The notes below the pieces were generated by a model. It ran no database searches, was not told the DNA's origin, and was given only the letters and a program-made list of their open reading frames with translations. From contig JAKAJW010000276.1 in NCBI GenBank assembly GCA_021813645.1, forward strand, positions 1-8,407: 8,407 nt of DNA, written 5' to 3'. Shown piece by piece: positions 7,048 through 8,407 of this stretch. Within the stretch, counting starts at the first letter, position 1, and each line of letters opens with the position of its first letter. The stretch comes from Pseudomonadota bacterium (lineage in GTDB: Bacteria > Pseudomonadota > Alphaproteobacteria > Rhodobacterales > Rhodobacteraceae). The position numbers and the translations under genes are program-made.

Positions 7048-7601
7048 TGGCCGCCACCGCCCCGGTTTGCGATTTCGGCTGGAAGGCGCCCGATTTCCGC
7101 CTGCCGGCCACCGACGGCCGCCAGTTCACGCTTGCCGATGTGGCCGGGCCCAAGGGCACGCTGGTGATGTTCATCTGCAACCATTGCCCCTATGTGCAGG
7201 CCGTGCTCGACCGCATCATCCGCGACGCCAAGGATCTCGCGGCGCTGGGCATCGGCGTGGTGGCGATCTCCTCGAACGATGCGCTCGCCTATCCGCAGGA
7301 CGGCTTCGCCGCGATGACGGCGGTGGCCGAGACCCATCGCTTCCCGTTCCCCTACCTCTACGACGCGAGCCAGGCGGTCGCCCGCGCCTATGACGCCGTC
7401 TGCACGCCGGATTTCTTCGGCTTCAACGCCGCAGGAGAGCTGCAGTATCGCGGCCGGCTCGACGCCTCCGGCCGCAATCCGGCGCCGCCGGACGCCCGCC
7501 GCGAGCTTTACGAAGCGATGCGCCAGATCGCCGAGACCGGGCGCGGCCCGGCCGAGCAGGTTCCCGCCATCGGCTGTTCCATCAAGTGGAAGGCCGCATG
7601 A
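7047..7601 (+). CDS. Thioredoxin-fold redoxin (peroxiredoxin-like), role in operon unknown
   Basis: This 184-residue protein has a thioredoxin-like fold of the AhpC/TSA-redoxin group: KAPDFRLPATDG (13-24) is the usual redoxin opening, ICNHCPYV (43-50) places two cysteines, C44 and C47, as a CxxC pair after the first core strand, VAISSND (72-78) is the next strand, and T120-P121 fits the conserved cis-proline. Further cysteines are C8, C119 (CTPDFFGF) and C177 (GCSIKWK at the C-terminus). I do not see a classical 2-Cys peroxiredoxin PxxxTxxC motif, so peroxidase activity is unproven; thiol-disulfide exchange is equally possible. There is no signal peptide, so it should be cytoplasmic. The ATG shares one base with the cbbE stop (TGATG), and its stop overlaps the cbbZ start, so it is locked into the operon. 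A role in oxidant defence or redox control of carbon fixation is only inferred. Confidence 0.85.
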   Translation: MAATAPVCDFGWKAPDFRLPATDGRQFTLADVAGPKGTLVMFICNHCPYVQAVLDRIIRDAKDLAALGIGVVAISSNDALAYPQDGFAAMTAVAETHRFPFPYLYDASQAVARAYDAVCTPDFFGFNAAGELQYRGRLDASGRNPAPPDARRELYEAMRQIAETGRGPAEQVPAIGCSIKWKAA

Positions 7602-8248
7602 GGATCGTCTTCGATCTCGATGGCACGCTCATCGACTCCGCCCCGGACATTCACGCCACCTCGAACGCGGTGCTGGAAGAACGCGGCTTCGCACCGCTGA
7701 CCTACGCCCAAGTGAAGAGCTTCATCGGCAAGGGCGTCCCGCATCTGGTGCATCAGTTGCTGCAGGCATCCGAGGCCGATCCCAACGGCCCGCTGCATGC
7801 CGAGATGGTGGCGGCGATCAACGCCCGCTACGAACGCGCTGTGGGCCTGACCCAGCCCTATCCGGGGGTGCGCGAAGCCCTCGCGGCATTGGCGGCCCAG
7901 GGCTGGCGGCTTGGCATTTGCACCAACAAGCCGCTGGCGCCGACCCGCGCCGTGCTGCGCCATCTCGATCTGCAGGATGCCTTCGAGATCGTGCTCGGCG
8001 GCGACAGCCTGCCGGAACGCAAGCCGGACCCGACGCCGCTCTATGCCGCTTTCGCCGGGCTCGGCGAGGGGCCCGCGCTCTATGTCGGCGACAGCGAGGT
8101 GGATGCCGAAACCGCCGCGCGGGCCGAAATCGCCTTCGCGCTCTATACCGAAGGCTACCGCAAGGCACCGGTCGAGACGCTGCCGCACGATGTCGCTTTC
8201 GCCGATTACGCCGAGCTGCCGGCAATCGCCGCGCAGGTGGCGCGGTGA
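7598..8248 (+). CDS. cbbZ: Phosphoglycolate phosphatase (HAD family)
   Basis: This 216-residue phosphatase hydrolyses 2-phosphoglycolate, the product of RuBisCO oxygenation and an inhibitor of central enzymes, to glycolate. HAD motifs in order: FDLDGTLIDS with nucleophile D6 and acid/base D8; a helical cap around 14-85; motif II T109 in ICTNK; motif III K142 in ERKPDP; and motif IV YVGDSEVDAETA, with D165 and D169 binding magnesium. The DSEVDAETA ending is typical of Gph/CbbZ enzymes. The ATG at 7598 overlaps the redoxin stop (ATGA) and has GGAAGG just upstream; an in-frame GTG at 7586 is possible but would put four residues before the usual N-terminus. HAD phosphatases have broad substrates, so the specific role rests on similarity and context. 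Confidence 0.92.
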   Translation: MRIVFDLDGTLIDSAPDIHATSNAVLEERGFAPLTYAQVKSFIGKGVPHLVHQLLQASEADPNGPLHAEMVAAINARYERAVGLTQPYPGVREALAALAAQGWRLGICTNKPLAPTRAVLRHLDLQDAFEIVLGGDSLPERKPDPTPLYAAFAGLGEGPALYVGDSEVDAETAARAEIAFALYTEGYRKAPVETLPHDVAFADYAELPAIAAQVAR

Positions 8249-8407
8249 GCCTGGCGGCGCTGCTCTTCGACGTCGACGGCACCCTGGCCGAAACCGAAGA
8301 GGCCCACCGCGCCGCCTTCAACGCGGCCTTCGCCGCCCGCGGCCTCGACTGGCACTGGAGCCGGGACGACTACCGCCGCCTGCTCGCCACCACCGGCGGC
8401 AAGGAGC
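8245..8407 (+). CDS. cbbY: CbbY, xylulose-1,5-bisphosphate phosphatase, N-terminal part (cut by window edge)
   Basis: The first 54 codons of a second HAD phosphatase are present. The start is GTG at 8245, overlapping the cbbZ stop by 4 nt (GTGA), with AGGTGG just upstream. LLFDVDGTLAETEEAHR (6-22) carries nucleophile D9 and acid/base D11, and TTGGKE at the window edge is the cap-domain loop typical of CbbY, which in studied enzymes helps recognise the bisphosphate. CbbY removes xylulose-1,5-bisphosphate, a misfire product that inhibits RuBisCO, complementing CbbX, which releases such inhibitors from the active site. The rest lies beyond the window, so integrity cannot be judged. Adjacency to cbbZ follows the common Calvin-operon arrangement. 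Confidence 0.9.
   Translation, partial: MSLAALLFDVDGTLAETEEAHRAAFNAAFAARGLDWHWSRDDYRRLLATTGGKE

Noticed and set aside
7586..7597. GTG at 7586 as the cbbZ start
   Set aside because: It would add only VEGR ahead of the usual MRIVFDLDG start, and the ATG at 7598 gives the ATGA overlap seen at the neighbouring junctions plus a GGAAGG site upstream.
7047..7601. Naming the redoxin AhpC or a classical 2-Cys peroxiredoxin
   Set aside because: The PxxxTxxC peroxidatic motif is not visible; the cysteines are in a CNHC arrangement, so a narrower enzymatic name is not justified.
1..8407. Mobile elements, CRISPR arrays, tRNA or rRNA genes
   Set aside because: No transposase, long terminal inverted repeats, regular spacer repeats or recognisable RNA gene sequence was seen, and the genes are almost continuous.

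Overview
The window is the promoter-proximal part of a Calvin-Benson-Bassham (cbb) operon from a GC-rich bacterium, most likely an alphaproteobacterium. Three things point there: a red-type (form IC) RuBisCO with its AAA+ activase CbbX, a 290-residue bacterial-type phosphoribulokinase, and the order cbbF-cbbP-cbbA-cbbL-cbbS-cbbX. That order resembles Rhodobacter-type form I operons; having cbbE after cbbX recalls rhizobial cbb operons. The genus cannot be fixed from this window.

Layout. Positions 1-320 (minus strand) hold the N-terminal third of a LysR-type regulator, called cbbR. A 103-bp divergent intergenic region follows; its first 46 bp form an AT-rich island with a perfect 13-bp palindrome of the LysR T-N11-A type. 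All remaining genes are on the plus strand: cbbF (424-1431), cbbP (1437-2309), cbbA (2339-3418), cbbL (3436-4902), cbbS (4914-5303), then a 98-bp hairpin-rich gap, cbbX (5402-6346), cbbE (6343-7047), a thioredoxin-fold redoxin gene (7047-7601), cbbZ (7598-8248) and the start of cbbY (8245 to the window edge). No stretch over 300 bases lacks a gene. No RNA genes, mobile elements or CRISPR arrays were seen.

How the genes work together. CbbP makes ribulose-1,5-bisphosphate and CbbL/CbbS fix CO2 onto it. CbbA, CbbF and CbbE act in regenerating ribulose-5-phosphate. CbbX pulls inhibitory sugar phosphates out of RuBisCO, CbbY degrades one such inhibitor (xylulose-1,5-bisphosphate), and CbbZ removes the 2-phosphoglycolate made by oxygenation. 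The redoxin between cbbE and cbbZ is the one gene without an established Calvin-cycle role.

The operon has two halves. The upstream genes are separated by short gaps with strong GAGGAG-type ribosome binding sites. From cbbX onward every junction overlaps by 1-4 nt. The GC-rich hairpins after cbbS divide the halves and could let RuBisCO subunits be made in excess over the accessory proteins. Most of the window is a conventional cbb operon; the points deserving attention are the redoxin, the cbbS-cbbX hairpins and the regulatory palindrome.
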